Origin: Parapedobacter flavus
GTDB taxonomy: Bacteria > Bacteroidota > Bacteroidia > Sphingobacteriales > Sphingobacteriaceae
Length of the DNA: 64,000 nucleotides
Assembly (NCBI RefSeq): GCF_035818675.1
Contig: NZ_JAYKZZ010000001.1
Location: forward strand, 372,001-436,000
Direction of reading: 5' to 3'
Shown here: in pieces, positions 8,893 through 19,084 of the stretch
Position numbering within the stretch: position 1 is the stretch's first letter
How the letters are laid out: every line of letters starts with the position of its first letter
Notes under the pieces: model-generated
Databases searched by the model: none
Seen by the model: the letters and a program-made list of their open reading frames with translations, nothing else
What the model was told of the DNA's origin: nothing
Program-made: the position numbers and the translations under genes

Positions 8893-8919
8893 ATGAAAAG
8901 TAAATACAACATCAATTAG
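8893..8919 (+). other. Short upstream ORF echoing the SusC start
   Basis: ATG at 8893 opens an eight-codon frame MKSKYNIN closed by TAG. Its context CTATAAATTATGAAA (8884-8898) is repeated exactly at 9004-9018 over the real SusC start, which reads MKGKIYK. It may be a leader peptide or a small duplication; translation is not demonstrated. Confidence 0.3.
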
Positions 8920-9012
8920 TCGCATACACAGCTTTGCGATAGCCAAATTATAGGTCGACCGGTTTGATACATCGGTTTACATAACTATTTAAACCCACAA
9001 TAACTATAAATT

Positions 9013-12000
9013 ATGAAAGGTAAAATCTACAAATGTGTGGTTCTTGTACTGATTGCCTTGTTACCGTCTGCGTGGCTTGCCGGAAAGGTAAGTGCCGATC
9101 CGGTTGCCTCTTGGTTGCAGGAGCGAACAATCACCGGTCGCATTATGAATGCGGAAGAGGCGGGAATAATCGGCGCAAGTATCAAGATCAAAGGGACAAG
9201 TGTTGGTACGGCCTCGGATTTAAATGGCAACTTCTCGTTGACGGTTCCGAATGACGATGTCATATTGGAGATCAGCTCGGTAGGGTGGGTGTCGCAGGAA
9301 GTGCCTATCAGAGGACTGAAGGAAGTCCGTGTCACGTTGGAAGAAGCAACCGAGGGCATGGACGAAGTGGTCGTTACCGCTTTCGGTGCGGTGCAGAAAA
9401 AAGAAAGCGTCGTGAGTGCAATTTCGACCATTAATCCTGCGCAGCTGCGCGTTCCTTCGAGTAACCTGACACAAGCGTTTGCAGGCCGGATGTCTGGTGT
9501 AATCGCTTACCAACGGTCGGGCGAGCCGGGGTTGGACAACGCGGAGTTCTTCATCCGGGGGATTACCACATTCAGTACCGGGGGTAAACGGGACCCATTG
9601 ATCCTGATCGATGGGATCGAGATGAGCACCAATGATCTGGCTCGGCTGAATGTGGATGATATTGAGTCTTTTTCTGTGTTGAAAGATGCCAGTGCAGCGG
9701 CGTTATACGGCGCGCGCGGCGCCAATGGGGTCATCCTGGTTACCACCAAAGTGGGGAAGGCCGATCGGCTGACCATGAATGTCCGGGCCGAGCAGACGAC
9801 TTCCATAAACACGAAATTGGTTGAGTTGGCAGACCCCATCACGTACATGCGCCTCCACAACGAAGCGGTGCGTACCCGGGACGCGGAGCGGTTACTTCCC
9901 CACCGTCTGGGCGATATCTATGAGACCGAACGGGGTTCGGATCCGATAAGATACCCCAACGTTGATTGGTACGACTATCTGCTGAAAGACCACGCGACCA
10001 ACCGGCGCGTTAACCTCAATCTCACTGGCGGGGGGCAGTCTGTACAGTATTACTTGGCAGCGGGCTACCAGAATGACCAGGGTATTTTGAAGGAAACCGA
10101 AAAGAACCTGTTTGACAACAACATCAACATCGACCGTTTGCAAATCCGTTCCAATGTGACCATTCGGTTTGCGCCGAATACGACCGGGGTTGTACGTGCC
10201 TATGGATCGTTTGACGACCGTACTGGGCCCAATGCGAGGACTACTGATTACAAGGGGAAGACCATATCCGGGGGTGCCGCTGTGTTCCACTGGGCACGCA
10301 ATGCTACTCCAGTTAAGTTCCTGCCCTACTATCCGGCCGATGCGACTTACAACGGTGTGCAGCATACCTTATTCGGCATGGGGCCAGAGCTCGGCGAATA
10401 CGTCAACCCCTTGGCTCAGGTTGTCAGCTCAAATCAGGAATCGAAAGAATCTACGATGCTTTTGCAGCTGGAGATGGAACACAAGTTCCTCGGAGCGTTG
10501 GAGGGGCTAACGGTCCGGGGAACGTTCAACGCCATGCGCAAAGCCTATTATGCATTGGAGCGAAACTACCGACCGTTTTTCTATACCCCCATGACGACCA
10601 TTGATGGCTCCTATCGACTTCAGGCCCTCAATCCGGATACGGGTACAGAGTATTTAATTTACGCAGGCGATTCAAGGTCTGTTAATGCGACGCAATATGG
10701 CGAACTCCGTTTGTCGTACAACAAGTTGATCAATGACGTACACGACATCAACGCTTTGGTGGTCGGAACCATGCGGAACGAAACCGGAACATTGAATTTT
10801 TCGAGGGTGTATGACGACAACAATGCGACATCCGATCCGATCCAGGCTTCGCTGCCCATGCGGAATATTTCGACAGCGGCACGGGTGGCTTACGGTTACG
10901 ATTCCCGTTATTTCGTCCAAGTGGATGTCGGGATTAACGGGACTGAGCGTTTTGCTGCGAGAAACCGATGGGGTGTTTTTCCTACCATTGGTGTTGGCTG
11001 GGCGATCCACAACGAGCGTTTCATGTCAAATTCGCAGGAGCTCATCTCGAACCTGAGGTTGCGCGGTACGTATGGTCGCGTAGGGAACGATGCTATCGGA
11101 CACGTCAATGATCGGTTCTTTTACCTTTCCCAGGTCAATATGAGCGGGCCAGGATATTGGTTTGGCTTACCCGGGGGCGGTAATATCGATTATTGGCGGA
11201 CGGGTATACAGATTGACCGTTATGCGAACGAATTGATTACCTGGGAAATCGCTACTAAATCCAATATCGGTTTGGAAATCGGTTTGTTTAATAATGCGTT
11301 TACCCTCAATTCGGATTATTTCTGGGAAACCCGGGAGAACATCCTTCAGACACGTCCGGATATACCAACCAGTATGGGCTTGCGGACGATTCCGCAGGCC
11401 AACCTCGGCATTGCGTCGGGTAAGGGTTTCGAGACCGAGATGAAATACGAGAAGAACTTCAGCAGTGATGTTTGGCTGTTGATGAACGCGAATTTTACAT
11501 ACGCTACTGCCAAATACAAGTACATCGAAGAGGCGGATTACAGCGATGTGCCCTGGCGTTCGTCTATTGGAAGGAAACTTAACCAGCCGATGGGGTATAT
11601 TGCCGAGCGCCTGTTTATTGATGAAGAGGAGGTGAATAACTCCCCCAGTCAATTCAGTGGCCAATACCTGGCTGGGGATATCAAGTACAAGGACATCGAC
11701 GGGGACGGTCTGGTCAACCAGGATGATATGGTGCCAATTGGGTACCCAACGGTACCGGAGATCATCTATGGGGGTGGTTTTACCTTTGGATACAAGGCGT
11801 TTGACGTCAGTGTGTTTTTCCAGGGATCCGCCCGCTCGTCGTTCTTCATCGAACCGGCTGCTGTTACGCCGTTTGTCAATCAGGGCCAACGTGGCTTGCT
11901 GAAATATATTGCGGAGGACCACTGGTCTGAAACCAACCGGGACATTTATGCGTTCTGGCCCCGGTTGTCGGATTACAGCATTGCTAACAATAACCATGAG

Positions 12001-12237
12001 AGTACCTATTGGATTCAAAACGGTGCGTTCGTTCGGCTTAAACAGGCAGAAGTTGGATATACGCTACCGCAGCACTTTACGAATCGGTACCACATCAATT
12101 CCTTACGGGTCTATGCCAGCGGTACTAACTTAGCCCGTTGGTCGCATTTCAAGATGTGGGATCCCGAGATGGCCGGTAACGGTTTGGGGTACCCCCTCCA
12201 GCGGGTGTTTAACCTTGGCGTGAGCGTTGGTTTTTAA
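9013..12237 (+). CDS. SusC/RagA-family TonB-linked outer-membrane transporter
   Basis: 1074 aa. Signal peptide to about residue 29, carboxypeptidase-D-regulatory-like domain about 37-112 (ITGRIMNAEEAGIIGASIKI), TonB-box region DEVVVTAFG near 118, plug domain about 130-250 (LIDGIEM, VLKDASAAALYGARGANG) and a 22-strand-type barrel to the C-terminus ending FNLGVSVGF with the usual terminal Phe. There is no STN domain, so no direct anti-sigma link is expected. SusC imports oligosaccharides with SusD as lid; SusD follows 30 bases downstream. The substrate cannot be read from the sequence. Confidence 0.96.
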   Translation: MKGKIYKCVVLVLIALLPSAWLAGKVSADPVASWLQERTITGRIMNAEEAGIIGASIKIKGTSVGTASDLNGNFSLTVPNDDVILEISSVGWVSQEVPIRGLKEVRVTLEEATEGMDEVVVTAFGAVQKKESVVSAISTINPAQLRVPSSNLTQAFAGRMSGVIAYQRSGEPGLDNAEFFIRGITTFSTGGKRDPLILIDGIEMSTNDLARLNVDDIESFSVLKDASAAALYGARGANGVILVTTKVGKADRLTMNVRAEQTTSINTKLVELADPITYMRLHNEAVRTRDAERLLPHRLGDIYETERGSDPIRYPNVDWYDYLLKDHATNRRVNLNLTGGGQSVQYYLAAGYQNDQGILKETEKNLFDNNINIDRLQIRSNVTIRFAPNTTGVVRAYGSFDDRTGPNARTTDYKGKTISGGAAVFHWARNATPVKFLPYYPADATYNGVQHTLFGMGPELGEYVNPLAQVVSSNQESKESTMLLQLEMEHKFLGALEGLTVRGTFNAMRKAYYALERNYRPFFYTPMTTIDGSYRLQALNPDTGTEYLIYAGDSRSVNATQYGELRLSYNKLINDVHDINALVVGTMRNETGTLNFSRVYDDNNATSDPIQASLPMRNISTAARVAYGYDSRYFVQVDVGINGTERFAARNRWGVFPTIGVGWAIHNERFMSNSQELISNLRLRGTYGRVGNDAIGHVNDRFFYLSQVNMSGPGYWFGLPGGGNIDYWRTGIQIDRYANELITWEIATKSNIGLEIGLFNNAFTLNSDYFWETRENILQTRPDIPTSMGLRTIPQANLGIASGKGFETEMKYEKNFSSDVWLLMNANFTYATAKYKYIEEADYSDVPWRSSIGRKLNQPMGYIAERLFIDEEEVNNSPSQFSGQYLAGDIKYKDIDGDGLVNQDDMVPIGYPTVPEIIYGGGFTFGYKAFDVSVFFQGSARSSFFIEPAAVTPFVNQGQRGLLKYIAEDHWSETNRDIYAFWPRLSDYSIANNNHESTYWIQNGAFVRLKQAEVGYTLPQHFTNRYHINSLRVYASGTNLARWSHFKMWDPEMAGNGLGYPLQRVFNLGVSVGF

Positions 12238-12266
12238 CGAGGACTGAAAAGTAATATGATATAACG

Positions 12267-14231
12267 ATGAAGAGTTGTAGAAAAATAATAGCACTCACTG
12301 TCCTGATGGGCATGATGGGATGTGATTTTCTGGACGTAGTACCGAATGACACGGCAACACTGGACCATACATTTTCGAACCGTTCGGTGATGGATAAGTT
12401 CCTGCGGACCGTGTATTCCTACCAACCCGACCCCACCCATCCGCACCATTACCCATCCTATTTCACCAGCCGCGATGAGTATGACTGGCGGACGGACACG
12501 CGGGCGGGCAACCTGCCTGCTGGCCAGATTTCCCAAGGGAACCAGAACGCAAGCACGCCCTATCTGGATTATTGGTCGGGCCGCAATGGTGGCAAGCCCA
12601 TGTACGAAGCGATCCGGGCTTGCAATATTTTCCTGGAAAACGCACACACCCCCCAGGATATCGATGAGGAGGAACGGAAAAAATGGATTGCCGAAGCCAA
12701 GTTCCTGAAGGCATATTATCATTTTTTCCTTATGAAACTTTATGGGCCTATTGTCATTGTACGCGAAAACATACCACTGGGTGCCACCACTGAGGAGGTT
12801 ATGGTGTATCGTGAACCGATCGATGAAGTGGTCAGCTATATTGTAGAGTTGATCGACGAAGCCGTGCCCGATTTACCGCTGGCCATTCAGAACCCATCTG
12901 CCGAGCAAGGGCGTATTTCGCAGGTGATCGCCTTGGGTATCAAAGCCAAGGTACTGGCGTGGGCCGCTAGCCCCTTGTTTAACGGAAACCCCGACTATGC
13001 CGGATGGATAGATAACCGGGGTGTACAATTGATTCCGTCGATACACGACCCCGCCAAATGGGAAAGGGCAGCGGAGGCGACACTGGCTGCTATCGAGGCA
13101 GCGCACGCCGCAGGCTACCGGCTCTATGAATTCAATAAATTTGCCCAGCCAGGTACCTTTGCGATGAGCGATACACTAGTGACCATGATGACGGTCCGCA
13201 AGTCCATTACAGAGGCTATCGATCGAAATACGGGGGTAATCTGGGCGACCCAAGAGCAGTTCGCCAACGGTAAAGGCGGGCCTGGATTGAGTATTTTAGG
13301 CAACATGCTGGCAAGCACCTTTCAGTTTTTGTATGCTACGGACCAACCGCTTCTAATCAATTACATGTCGGCTTCTTGGCATATGGGCAATCTATTTTAT
13401 AGCAATAACGGGGTGCCCATTGAAGAGGATCGATTTTTTGATTACGCCAACCGGAATAACCCACGGCGTGCTACGCCGGGGGATAACCACGCGGCCTACA
13501 TCGCCACGGGCGAGGTAACAGCCTCCAAGCACTTTAATCGTGAGCCGCGGTTTTATGCCAACCTCGGTTTTGACCGTGGCTTTTTTGAATTGCTTTCCAC
13601 TACAGAGGACGGAGGAAAGACCTTCGCCCCATTCATCAAGAGCCGTCCCAATGAGATCGGCCCGGCTGCGGGGCACTCTGCCTATACGCCCAAAAAAATC
13701 CATGCTTACGAAACCACCGGAAGCGAGGGAGTTACCGGACGTACGTACCGGCAACATAATTACCATTTCCCCTTGCTCCGTCTGGCCGATTTATACTTGC
13801 TCTATGCAGAAACGCTGAACGAAATCAAAGCGCAGCCAGATCCCGAGGTGTATTATTGGATTGATACGATCCGGGCGCATGTAGGGCTGAAAGGGGTTGT
13901 GGAATCCTGGCGGGAAGCAGCATATAACGCGGAGGCGCCAAGCAACAAGAACGAGATGCGCCGGATTATTCAGAAGGAACGCCTCATTGAGCTGGCCTTT
14001 GAAGGGCAACGTTACTGGGACATACGCCGTTGGAAAACTGCCGAGCAGTACTGGACGTTGCCCCCCACCCGATGGGGCGATGGCGGCGTCAATAATTCAG
14101 ACGAGGCATTCTATGTGCCTACGGTATACAGTACGATACGACGACAGGTTACGTTCCGGGATTACCTGTTCCCGATCCATATAAGTGACCTACGGACAAA
14201 TACCAATCTGGTACAGACCTACGGATGGTAG
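12267..14231 (+). CDS. SusD/RagB-family nutrient-binding lipoprotein
   Basis: 654 aa outer-membrane lipoprotein that caps the SusC pore and binds glycan. Lipobox MMGC near residue 19, then FLDVVPNDTATLDHTF typical of SusD N-termini. TPR-like helices include the motif WIAEAKFLKAYYHFFLMKLYG near 140, and the C-terminal SusD domain has NEMRRIIQKERLIELAFEG and RYWDIRRWK near 570-590. It is somewhat longer than the usual 500-600 aa. Paired with SusC immediately upstream. Confidence 0.95.
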   Translation: MKSCRKIIALTVLMGMMGCDFLDVVPNDTATLDHTFSNRSVMDKFLRTVYSYQPDPTHPHHYPSYFTSRDEYDWRTDTRAGNLPAGQISQGNQNASTPYLDYWSGRNGGKPMYEAIRACNIFLENAHTPQDIDEEERKKWIAEAKFLKAYYHFFLMKLYGPIVIVRENIPLGATTEEVMVYREPIDEVVSYIVELIDEAVPDLPLAIQNPSAEQGRISQVIALGIKAKVLAWAASPLFNGNPDYAGWIDNRGVQLIPSIHDPAKWERAAEATLAAIEAAHAAGYRLYEFNKFAQPGTFAMSDTLVTMMTVRKSITEAIDRNTGVIWATQEQFANGKGGPGLSILGNMLASTFQFLYATDQPLLINYMSASWHMGNLFYSNNGVPIEEDRFFDYANRNNPRRATPGDNHAAYIATGEVTASKHFNREPRFYANLGFDRGFFELLSTTEDGGKTFAPFIKSRPNEIGPAAGHSAYTPKKIHAYETTGSEGVTGRTYRQHNYHFPLLRLADLYLLYAETLNEIKAQPDPEVYYWIDTIRAHVGLKGVVESWREAAYNAEAPSNKNEMRRIIQKERLIELAFEGQRYWDIRRWKTAEQYWTLPPTRWGDGGVNNSDEAFYVPTVYSTIRRQVTFRDYLFPIHISDLRTNTNLVQTYGW

Positions 14232-14271
14232 GCATGTTTTAAGAATTAGTAACATGTTAAAGCGTTTTACA

Positions 14272-15576
14272 ATGAAAAAATATAACTTAATACTGATATT
14301 CATTTCGGTGCTGGGTCTCTTCCTCGGATGCAAGGAGTTGGATGACCGGCGTCCAGACGGCGGGGACTGGGGTTCTGAAGCATTAGAAGGGTACGAAATC
14401 ACACCTATCAATGGCGGGGCCGAAATCCGTTACAATATACCTGATGACCCGGACATTTTGTATATCATGGCGGAGTACGAGCGGAACGGTCGGACATATA
14501 CCGAAAAGGCTTCCGTGCATACCAACTTGTTGACCATTGAAGGCTTTCACCGGGTAGACCGGGTAAAAGCGACACTGTATAAGGTCAACCGGGAGGAGAA
14601 ACGGTCCGACCCGGTGGAAATCGAGTTCGAGCCGCTGGAGTCGCTGATCGATATCGGGGTTAGTTCCCTGGAGATGGTACCCGGTTTCGGTGGTATCGTT
14701 GCCAGCTGGGAAAACCCGCAGTCAACGGAATTGGGTGTACGGTTTATGAAAGTGGCGACGGATGGCGAGGTGGATTATGATGAGATGTATTTCACCACAT
14801 TGGAAGAGGAGCGCCGCGCATTCAGAGGCTTTGACCCCGAGGAATCGACATTTGCCATTTCTTTTGAGGACAAGTGGGGCAACGTTTCTGACACGACCTA
14901 TCTAACGGTTACCCCCTTTTATGAAACGATGATACCCAAGCCCTATGCGGATTTCCGGGGGAATATCCCCTATGACAATACCACCGATTTGTCAGGGCGT
15001 ACCACAGCTACCCTTTGGGATGGCGTTGTGAACACGAGTCGGCATGGGTGGCTCACGAACCCGTCGGGTAGCGGATTGTCCATGACTTTCGATATGCAGC
15101 AGGTAGCCAAGCTTAGTCGTATTGTTATCCACGGTTATCACATTAATTCAGTTTATGGGCAGGTCAATATCACAAAATTTGAATTGTGGGGTACGGATGA
15201 GATCGATGGTGACCGCTTTGCCGACCGCCCGTATTGGTTGGATGAGACCAGTGTGCGTAACAGCGCGATCCATGGAGTGGACAACACAACGGTGCTGCCA
15301 GACCAAACCTTTAAGGAGGATTGGGAGTATCTGGGCTGGCATGAAATTCCCCGCTATGACCGTATGGTGCCGCCCGATCCGCAGGGTGTATTAAACTTGT
15401 CGGCCAATGGAACGGAATACGAAATGCCAATCGATGCCAAACCCGTGCGGTATATCCGGCTTTTCGTCCGTGAAGCTGCCGGCGTCATGCCGCCGCCCTC
15501 CAATAATTATTTCTCTATGGGCGAAATAACGTTCTATGGGGATAATACGGCAGCGGCGCAGAATGAGCAGCAATAA
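14272..15576 (+). CDS. DUF4959/DUF5126/DUF5000-type surface lipoprotein
   Basis: About 434 aa from the ATG at 14272 (MKKYNLILIF), chosen because it gives a clean lipoprotein signal ending LGLFLGC; an in-frame ATG at 14254 adds six residues, and a longer frame would overlap SusD. The N-terminal part has Ig/FN3-like strands (ALEGYEITPINGGAEIRY), the middle resembles DUF5126, and the C-terminal 170 residues look like a discoidin/F5-8-type fold as in DUF5000 (TATLWDGVVNTSRHGW, MGEITFYGD). Such proteins follow SusCD in many loci and are thought to help bind polymer at the surface. Function here is inferred from position. Confidence 0.8.
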   Translation: MKKYNLILIFISVLGLFLGCKELDDRRPDGGDWGSEALEGYEITPINGGAEIRYNIPDDPDILYIMAEYERNGRTYTEKASVHTNLLTIEGFHRVDRVKATLYKVNREEKRSDPVEIEFEPLESLIDIGVSSLEMVPGFGGIVASWENPQSTELGVRFMKVATDGEVDYDEMYFTTLEEERRAFRGFDPEESTFAISFEDKWGNVSDTTYLTVTPFYETMIPKPYADFRGNIPYDNTTDLSGRTTATLWDGVVNTSRHGWLTNPSGSGLSMTFDMQQVAKLSRIVIHGYHINSVYGQVNITKFELWGTDEIDGDRFADRPYWLDETSVRNSAIHGVDNTTVLPDQTFKEDWEYLGWHEIPRYDRMVPPDPQGVLNLSANGTEYEMPIDAKPVRYIRLFVREAAGVMPPPSNNYFSMGEITFYGDNTAAAQNEQQ

Positions 15577-15657
15577 CATGGATAACGATAATGTTAAGGC
15601 CTTTGGCGATGGTTTGCCTACGGCGTTAGCTGATCATTGAAGATTAAAGAGAAACTG

Positions 15658-17058
15658 ATGAAAAAGATTACGAAATTATTCTCCCCGGCCTGGGGGCTTC
15701 TAGCATCCTTGCTTTTCGTGTTGTCATCATGCGACAAAATGAATGATATCCAGCAGGAATATGCCGAGCGGACGGAGAAGGTGTATCTGGGGAAAGTGGA
15801 CTCTATCGAGTACAATCCTGGTTTTGGCCGGGCAAAAATCACTTGGTACATCAGTGCCGACCCCAAGATTGAACAGACAATTATCTATTGGAACATGCGG
15901 CAGGATTCCCTCGTAAAAGAGGTTGTTCGTAGCGAATCAGGCGTATATAAAGATTCAGTCATCTTAGAGAACCTGCCCGAGGGCAGCACCCTGTTTGAGT
16001 TCCGTAACGTGAATGATCGAGGCGAGTATTCCCTCTATTCCTCTGCCTCGGTGTCCGTGTGGGGTTTGGAATTTGGCGACGGGCTGCGAGCCCGCAGGTT
16101 GCAGGCCTTTGACTATGATTACCAGCAAGCCATTTATAACCTAACCTTATCCCCTTCGGCGATAGGAGACAGTGTGTTGTTCTCTGAGATTACATATATC
16201 AACAATCTCTCGGTCGAAAAGACGGTTAAGATTGAGCGAGACATCAATGAGGTGGCCTTGGCCGACTTTCCCGATGGGGGCGATTTCCAGTTCCGTACGG
16301 TTTTCTTCCCACCCCAGGGCATTGACACGGTCTACAACGACTTCCAAACGTTCGAGGGGCCGACCGTGGTGTCCGACAAAGGAGTGGAAATTGCACTGCA
16401 GGGAAATATGGAAAGCAAGTACTTTGGCAAGTACGGGGAGTTGTTATACGAATGGAATGCCAATGGCGATTTGATTGAATATGCCATTGGTGCGAATGGA
16501 GAATTAAGCCAATCCGCGTCGTATCCCATGCTCGCACCCAGGACAACCTACCGGGATTTTTTCTTTTACGATGACGATAAGTTTATCGGGATAACCACAG
16601 GTAATGGAGTAGCCATGGTGCAGTTTGAAAATGGTGCGCTGAGTCAGGTAGGAGCGGCAACATTCGGGTCAGGCTTTGGTTTTCCCCAATTCCTGCCGAC
16701 GCGGGGCTTCTTCTTTTCCCGGTCCGATGCCGGCGCACTACAAACTTGGGTTGCCCGGAACGACGCTACTTGGGGTACACCCAACGGTACGAACCGGGGC
16801 GATGGATACGAAACATATGGCATAATGACTGTATTCAATCATGAAGTGCTGTTGGCGGTGGATGAGAATGGATACCTGTGGAGTGTCCCATATTCGGTGA
16901 GTGGTACGCTGGGATCCAGAAGTCGGGTTGGGAGCGGCTGGGGCCGGTTTGAAAAGATATTCAGCGTGGGTACGGCATTGTATGGCATGGAAGCCGACGG
17001 TGATTTTTATGTGTTTAACGACTTTAATGTCATGGAAACCTTTTTGGTGGTAGATTAA
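15658..17058 (+). CDS. DUF4998-containing lipoprotein with a C-terminal propeller-like region
   Basis: 466 aa from ATG 15658; the TTG at 15637 is less likely. Signal MKKITKLFSPAWGLLASLLF ends at FVLSSC. Residues about 28-220 match the DUF4998 pattern (YLGKVDSIEYNPGFGRAKITW, then a second module starting WGLEFGDGLRARRL). Residues about 240-466 hold repeated strands with aromatic/Gly marks (GNGVAMVQFENGAL, GYLWSVPYS, ALYGMEADGDFYVF) that resemble a tachylectin-2-like small beta-propeller, a sugar-binding fold. Probably a glycan-binding accessory of the SusCD pair; the propeller assignment is tentative. Confidence 0.72.
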   Translation: MKKITKLFSPAWGLLASLLFVLSSCDKMNDIQQEYAERTEKVYLGKVDSIEYNPGFGRAKITWYISADPKIEQTIIYWNMRQDSLVKEVVRSESGVYKDSVILENLPEGSTLFEFRNVNDRGEYSLYSSASVSVWGLEFGDGLRARRLQAFDYDYQQAIYNLTLSPSAIGDSVLFSEITYINNLSVEKTVKIERDINEVALADFPDGGDFQFRTVFFPPQGIDTVYNDFQTFEGPTVVSDKGVEIALQGNMESKYFGKYGELLYEWNANGDLIEYAIGANGELSQSASYPMLAPRTTYRDFFFYDDDKFIGITTGNGVAMVQFENGALSQVGAATFGSGFGFPQFLPTRGFFFSRSDAGALQTWVARNDATWGTPNGTNRGDGYETYGIMTVFNHEVLLAVDENGYLWSVPYSVSGTLGSRSRVGSGWGRFEKIFSVGTALYGMEADGDFYVFNDFNVMETFLVVD

Positions 17059-17060
17059 GG

Positions 17061-17666
17061 ATGATAATGCGATTTTCACCCACTTGGCGGAAGTGCTCAC
17101 AACGATGGCTTTTCATTTTCTCCCTCCTTGTTTCTGCTTGGAGGGTAAGTGCACAGGTTGCGCCATTCGGGATAGATTCCATTCCGGTGGTCAATGGGAA
17201 AATCGTATTCCAAGCCGAGTTTGTGACGGATATGGACCAGGCGACGGTACGGAACAGGGTAAGTTTATATTTGAACGACGTCTTAAAGCCACACACGGGT
17301 ACGGTTTACGTGAATAACGATAACCATATCCGGTGCAGGATAACAGACTATATTAACATTAGCGCAAGTTTGTTGCAGTCTGTCGGCATGTATATGACTT
17401 ACGATTTGAGTTTACAATACAAGAATGGAGGGTGGACCATGCTTATTTGGGACATCCTGTATGTAGAGAAGCAATATTACGAAGCCCAGGAGGTCTCAAA
17501 ACGTAAGCTAGATATACCGCAATACTCGGCAGAAGATATTATATTGGGCAATCAGTACAAATTAATTCTGATAAAGAACGCTTCAAAGCGCATTGCCGAA
17601 TCATCGATTGAACGAATAAATGGGATTGTACGGGACTTGGATGTACTGTTTTCCGAAAAGGGTTGA
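17061..17666 (+). CDS. Exported small protein, DUF4468-like
   Basis: 201 aa starting 2 bases after the previous stop, so probably translationally coupled; ATG 17067 is an alternative start. Signal peptide up to VSAQ near residue 32. The mature part begins PFGIDSIPVVNGKIVFQAEF, which is like the TBP-fold domain DUF4468 common in Bacteroidota. The rest has RCRITDYINI and a helical C-terminus (IERINGIVRDLDVLF). Function unknown; it may be specific to this locus. Confidence 0.65.
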   Translation: MIMRFSPTWRKCSQRWLFIFSLLVSAWRVSAQVAPFGIDSIPVVNGKIVFQAEFVTDMDQATVRNRVSLYLNDVLKPHTGTVYVNNDNHIRCRITDYINISASLLQSVGMYMTYDLSLQYKNGGWTMLIWDILYVEKQYYEAQEVSKRKLDIPQYSAEDIILGNQYKLILIKNASKRIAESSIERINGIVRDLDVLFSEKG

Positions 17667-17725
17667 AAGGGACGCCGAAGAACGAATGACCAAATTACAA
17701 GCAGCATTTTCAAGAAAGGATACAG

Positions 17726-19081
17726 ATGAAAGAGTTTAGTCGCCGAAAGTTTATTGGAAAAGTGGGGCATGGAACACTTGCCGCCCTTGCCACATCAGCA
17801 TTGCCCATATATGCATCGGGTTTTTCTAAAGATGCCAGTAAACCGGCGGTATTGGGTGGCACGGCAATACGCCATAACAAAACATGGCCACGATGGCCAT
17901 TTGTGGATGAGAAGATGGTCGAAAGCATCGTCAAAACAACCAAAAGTGGGATTTGGAGCAGGATACAATCCAAGACGGGTACAGTACCTACTTTCGAGAA
18001 GCGGTTTGCAGAACTGATCGGTTCGGCATATTGCGTGGGCACCGGCTCGGGCACCCAAGCGCTCAGTACCTGTATAGAAGCGTTGAATATTGGTCCCGGA
18101 GACGAAGTGATCACTTCGCCGTACACCGATTTCGGTACCATCTCGGCTATTTTGACGAGCCGCGCATTGCCGGTATTGGTTGATCTGGACCCCGAATCGT
18201 TCCAGCTCGACCCTGATGAGGTAGAACGGTCTGTCAACGCGAATACGAAGGCCATCATGCCGGTACATATCATGGGGTTACCGGCCAATATGGAGCGGAT
18301 TATGGGCATTGCCCGGAAACATCGTCTAAAAGTCATCGAGGACGCCTGCCAAGCTCCGTTTTCGAAGTACCAGGGCCAGGCTGTTGGATTGATCGGTGAT
18401 TTAGGATGTTTCAGCTTTCAGGCGAGCAAGTCTATCGCTGCCGGTGAAGGTGGAGCAATCGTAGGGAATGATGAGCGATTGATGGACGAATGTTACACCG
18501 TGCAGAATCGGGGTACATCTAAGGCAGGTGCCAACGAACGGATAGGTCCAAAATACCGTATGAACGAATTTGAAGGTGCCATATTAATGGGCCAATTGGA
18601 CAAGGTTAAGGAACGCTTTGAAACCCGGAATTCGAATGCGGAGTACTTGAACGAAAAGTTAAAAGACTTTCAGGGTGTTATTCCTCAAAAGCAATACCCC
18701 GGCACAGAAAGTGGCGCTTATTACAATTATGCGATGCGGTACGATAAAGCTTTCTTTGATGGATTGGAGCGAAGCCAGTTCCTAAAGGCGATACAGGCAG
18801 AAGGGGTTCCCTTCACATCATATATACGAAAAGGGTTGCATAAAGACAGCTGGGTGGATACCATTCTGGCGCAACGTGTGTATCAGCAGTTTTTTAGTGA
18901 CCAACGGCTGAAGGACTATCGGGAAGCATTATATCTACCCAAGTGCGATGAAATCACCGACGAGACACTGATTGCTTTCTGGGCGTCGGGCGTACTACTG
19001 GGTAGCCGGAGTGATATGGATGATATTGTAAACGCCATCATCAAAGTGTACGAAAACAGAGCATCATTGAAAAAGGTATAA
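17726..19081 (+). CDS. Tat-exported DegT/DnrJ/EryC1/StrS-family PLP protein, copy 3
   Basis: 451 aa, third paralogue. Tat signal SRRKFIGKVGHGTLAALATS, GSGTQALST near 108, EDACQA with Asp 206, ASKS with Lys 235, EGGAIVGND. The C-terminal specificity segment differs from copies 1 and 2: GVPFTSYIRKGLHKDSW replaces the GIPCSSGY segment, suggesting a different substrate. It stands on the far side of the SusCD block, 3 bases before the ceramidase-like gene, so co-expression with the hydrolases is likely. Confidence 0.87.
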   Translation: MKEFSRRKFIGKVGHGTLAALATSALPIYASGFSKDASKPAVLGGTAIRHNKTWPRWPFVDEKMVESIVKTTKSGIWSRIQSKTGTVPTFEKRFAELIGSAYCVGTGSGTQALSTCIEALNIGPGDEVITSPYTDFGTISAILTSRALPVLVDLDPESFQLDPDEVERSVNANTKAIMPVHIMGLPANMERIMGIARKHRLKVIEDACQAPFSKYQGQAVGLIGDLGCFSFQASKSIAAGEGGAIVGNDERLMDECYTVQNRGTSKAGANERIGPKYRMNEFEGAILMGQLDKVKERFETRNSNAEYLNEKLKDFQGVIPQKQYPGTESGAYYNYAMRYDKAFFDGLERSQFLKAIQAEGVPFTSYIRKGLHKDSWVDTILAQRVYQQFFSDQRLKDYREALYLPKCDEITDETLIAFWASGVLLGSRSDMDDIVNAIIKVYENRASLKKV

Positions 19082-19084
19082 ACA

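Noticed and set aside
11167..12018. 283-codon frame antisense to susC
   Set aside because: Shadow of the SusC barrel region; no start signal or family match.
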